Shown: in pieces, positions 5,187 through 8,317 of the stretch | Layout: each line of letters begins with the position of its first letter | Numbering within the stretch: position 1 is the stretch's first letter | NCBI GenBank assembly: GCA_902475475.1 | Contig: CABRZY010000071.1 | Location: 1-8,317 of the forward strand | Direction of reading: 5' to 3' | DNA: 8,317 nt | Source of the DNA: an uncultured Collinsella sp. | GTDB lineage: Bacteria; Actinomycetota; Coriobacteriia; Coriobacteriales; Coriobacteriaceae | Translations under genes and position numbers: made by a program | The notes under the pieces: generated by a model | Database searches by the model: none | What the model saw: only the letters and a program-made list of their open reading frames with translations | Told to the model about the DNA's origin: nothing

Positions 5187-5194
5187 GGACGGAG
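5187..5194 (+). promoter_or_regulatory. Ribosome binding site fixing the rmuC start
   Basis: GGACGGAG lies 3-5 bases before ATG 5198. It decides against in-frame upstream starts at 5165 (TTG) and 5168 (ATG), which would add a non-hydrophobic extension before the membrane anchor. The spacing is on the short side. Confidence 0.6.
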
Positions 5195-5197
5195 TCT

Positions 5198-6553
5198 ATG
5201 TCTGCTATTGATATCGTGCTTGTTGTGATTGCCTTGGTGGCGGTGGGGGTTGCTGTGGCTTGTGCCCTGCAGCTCAAGGGCCTTCGCGCCGAGCTGCGGG
5301 AGCGTGGCGATAGCGGAACAGAGATGCTGGCTGCGCTCGAGCAGGCCAATAACGCGCTCGACACCCTGAACGTCGCGTTGGCAGAAACCCGCCGCACAGC
5401 AAATGCCATCGCGCAGCAGCAGACGACCGATGCGGCCGTAGGGCAACAGCGCTACCTGACCATTGCGCGCGAGTTCTCGCAGGCCGGCGACCGTATGGAT
5501 GACCTGCGCCGCGAGACGGCCCAACAGCTCGGCGCCAACCGCGAGGGTATCGAGCACCGCCTGGACAAGGTGCGCGAGACGGTCGATGCCCAGCTGGGCG
5601 CCATCCGCAAGGACAACAACGTGCAGCTCGATCAGATGCGCGCGACGGTGGACGAGAAACTCTCCCGTACGCTCAACGATCGCCTGTCTGCATCGTTTAA
5701 GCAGGTGAGCGACCAGCTCGAGGCTGTGTACAAGGGCCTGGGCGACATGCAGTCCATTGCCACCGGCGTGGGCGACCTTAAGCGCGTGCTGGGCAACGTC
5801 AAGGCGCGTGGCATTTTGGGCGAGGTGCAGCTGGGTGCAATCCTGGCGGACATTCTTACGCCCGACCAGTATCTGGAAAACGTCGCCACCAAGCCTGGCG
5901 CCTCGGAGCGCGTTGAGTTTGCCGTCAAGCTGCCGGTAGACGAGGGCGATCCCGTGCTGCTGCCGATCGACTCCAAATTCCCGGGCGACGCGTACGAGCA
6001 TCTGCTCGACGCGCAAGAGTCGGGTGATGCCGAGGCCGTCGCCGCAGCGCGCAAGACGCTCGACGCCATGGTGAAGCGCGAGGCCAAGGACATCTGCGAA
6101 AAGTATCTGAGCGTGCCCGCGACGACCAATTTTGGCATTCTGTTCGTGCCGTTTGAGGGCCTGTACGCCGAGGTCGTCAGCCGCCCCGGGCTTATCGAGA
6201 CCCTGGGCCGCGACTATCACGTCAACGTTGCCGGCCCCAGCACCATGGCGGCCATCCTCAACAGTTTGCAGATGAGCTACCAGACGTTTAAGTTGCAAAA
6301 ACGCACCGATGACGTGCTGCGTGTGCTCTCTGCCGTCAAGGCCGAGCTGCCGCGCTATCAGGCGGCGCTGCGCCGCGCCCAACAGCAGATCGAGACCGCG
6401 GGAAAGACGGTCGAGGGCATTATCACTACGCGCACCAACGTTATGGAGCGCAAGCTCAAGGATATCGACGCGCTGGAAGACGCGCGGGAGGTCGACGAGA
6501 TCTTGGGGCTTACGTCTGCGAGCTTGCTCGCAGACCAAAAAGACGAGGACTAG
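5198..6553 (+). CDS. rmuC: DNA recombination protein RmuC
   Basis: RmuC proteins are membrane-anchored, nuclease-like proteins that limit recombination at inverted repeats; their biochemical activity is poorly defined. This one has 451 residues, normal for the family. The layout is typical: an N-terminal membrane anchor (about 4-24), a long coiled-coil region (about 26-200), then the RmuC domain (about 200-385). That domain contains RGILGEVQL (204-212, with G208-E209) and a PD-(D/E)XK-like core with E240 in RVEFAVKLP and D258/K260 in LLPIDSKFP. It also contains FVPFEGLYAEV (316-326) and the AGPSTMAAILN motif (345-355). A second coiled coil (about 385-425) and an acidic tail follow. It is of special interest that this window carries two long perfect inverted repeats, the class of structure RmuC was linked to in E. 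coli. That may be coincidence. Confidence 0.95.
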   Translation: MSAIDIVLVVIALVAVGVAVACALQLKGLRAELRERGDSGTEMLAALEQANNALDTLNVALAETRRTANAIAQQQTTDAAVGQQRYLTIAREFSQAGDRMDDLRRETAQQLGANREGIEHRLDKVRETVDAQLGAIRKDNNVQLDQMRATVDEKLSRTLNDRLSASFKQVSDQLEAVYKGLGDMQSIATGVGDLKRVLGNVKARGILGEVQLGAILADILTPDQYLENVATKPGASERVEFAVKLPVDEGDPVLLPIDSKFPGDAYEHLLDAQESGDAEAVAAARKTLDAMVKREAKDICEKYLSVPATTNFGILFVPFEGLYAEVVSRPGLIETLGRDYHVNVAGPSTMAAILNSLQMSYQTFKLQKRTDDVLRVLSAVKAELPRYQAALRRAQQQIETAGKTVEGIITTRTNVMERKLKDIDALEDAREVDEILGLTSASLLADQKDED

Positions 6554-6570
6554 CTGCATCTGACGGTGGG

Positions 6571-6603
6571 GCGCCGGTGTAAACGCGGGGCGCGGGCGCT
6601 TTT
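6571..6603 (+). terminator. Weak candidate terminator after rmuC
   Basis: GCGCC (6571-6575) can pair with GGCGC (6595-6599), followed by four T (6600-6603). The stem is short and the loop long and GC-rich, with alternative pairings. Partial termination is possible, and read-through into the transporter cannot be excluded. Confidence 0.35.
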
Positions 6604-6617
6604 CGCATCGTGCTTGC

Positions 6618-6633
6618 TTGAAGTGCGCTTCAA
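6618..6633 (+). promoter_or_regulatory. 16-bp near-palindrome upstream of the ABC exporter
   Basis: TTGAAG (6618-6623) is mirrored by CTTCAA (6628-6633) around a 4-base centre. There is no T run, and it lies 45 bases before the transporter start, a usual place for an operator. No clear -10 box can be called next to it. Confidence 0.4.
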
Positions 6634-6678
6634 TGTGCAACAATGGCGTTTCGCCCTATCAGACGCGAAAGGAAGCCC

Positions 6679-8317
<1,639 letters not shown>

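Noticed and set aside
5030..6643. Long minus-strand open frame of 537 codons opposite rmuC
   Set aside because: It mirrors the rmuC coding pattern, has no family features, and runs across the gene ends on both sides.

Overview
The window is high-GC bacterial chromosome with densely packed housekeeping and stress genes. Nearly all of them lie on the + strand. Rubrerythrin points to an anaerobe. That protein, the LytTR-type regulator, the encoded CCA on the tRNA, strong GGA-type ribosome binding sites and the overall style suggest an anaerobic gut actinobacterium of the Coriobacteriia, Collinsella-like. The taxonomic guess is an inference from style and gene content, not from a marker gene.

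Layout. 24-740 encodes a LytTR response regulator and ends in a probable terminator. 835-1302 encodes a small YfcE/MJ0936-type metallophosphoesterase, followed by a strong terminator (1311-1344). 1345-1711 has no gene. It holds small hairpins, a long inverted repeat (39-bp perfect arms, 1459-1603) and the promoter of tRNA-Asp(GTC) (1712-1789). The tRNA ends in a UUCG-loop terminator. 1826-2133 is a regulatory leader rich in palindromes. It precedes an apparent two-gene operon: an Rrf2-family Fe-S-type regulator (2134-2619) and a MutY-like adenine glycosylase (2641-3546) that lacks the Fe-S cluster. Rubrerythrin follows (3661-4200). Next come a second long inverted repeat (34-bp perfect arms, 4221-4318), a strong terminator (4369-4398) and a promoter region. 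The last three genes are an unrecognised single-pass membrane protein (4652-5074), RmuC (5198-6553) and an ABC exporter of the fused membrane-plus-ATPase type (6679 to beyond the window end).

How the genes fit together. The middle block (Fe-S-type Rrf2 sensor, adenine glycosylase, rubrerythrin, then RmuC) reads as an oxidative-damage and DNA-maintenance neighbourhood: sensing, peroxide removal, and repair of oxidised DNA. Only Rrf2 and the glycosylase are tightly coupled by spacing. The other links are inferred from proximity.

The most unusual content is non-coding: two large, near-perfect foldback elements with long GC-rich arms. One has decayed outer arms that reach into the tRNA promoter. 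The other sits between the rubrerythrin stop codon and its likely terminator. I saw no CRISPR array, no transposase and no clearly new protein system.
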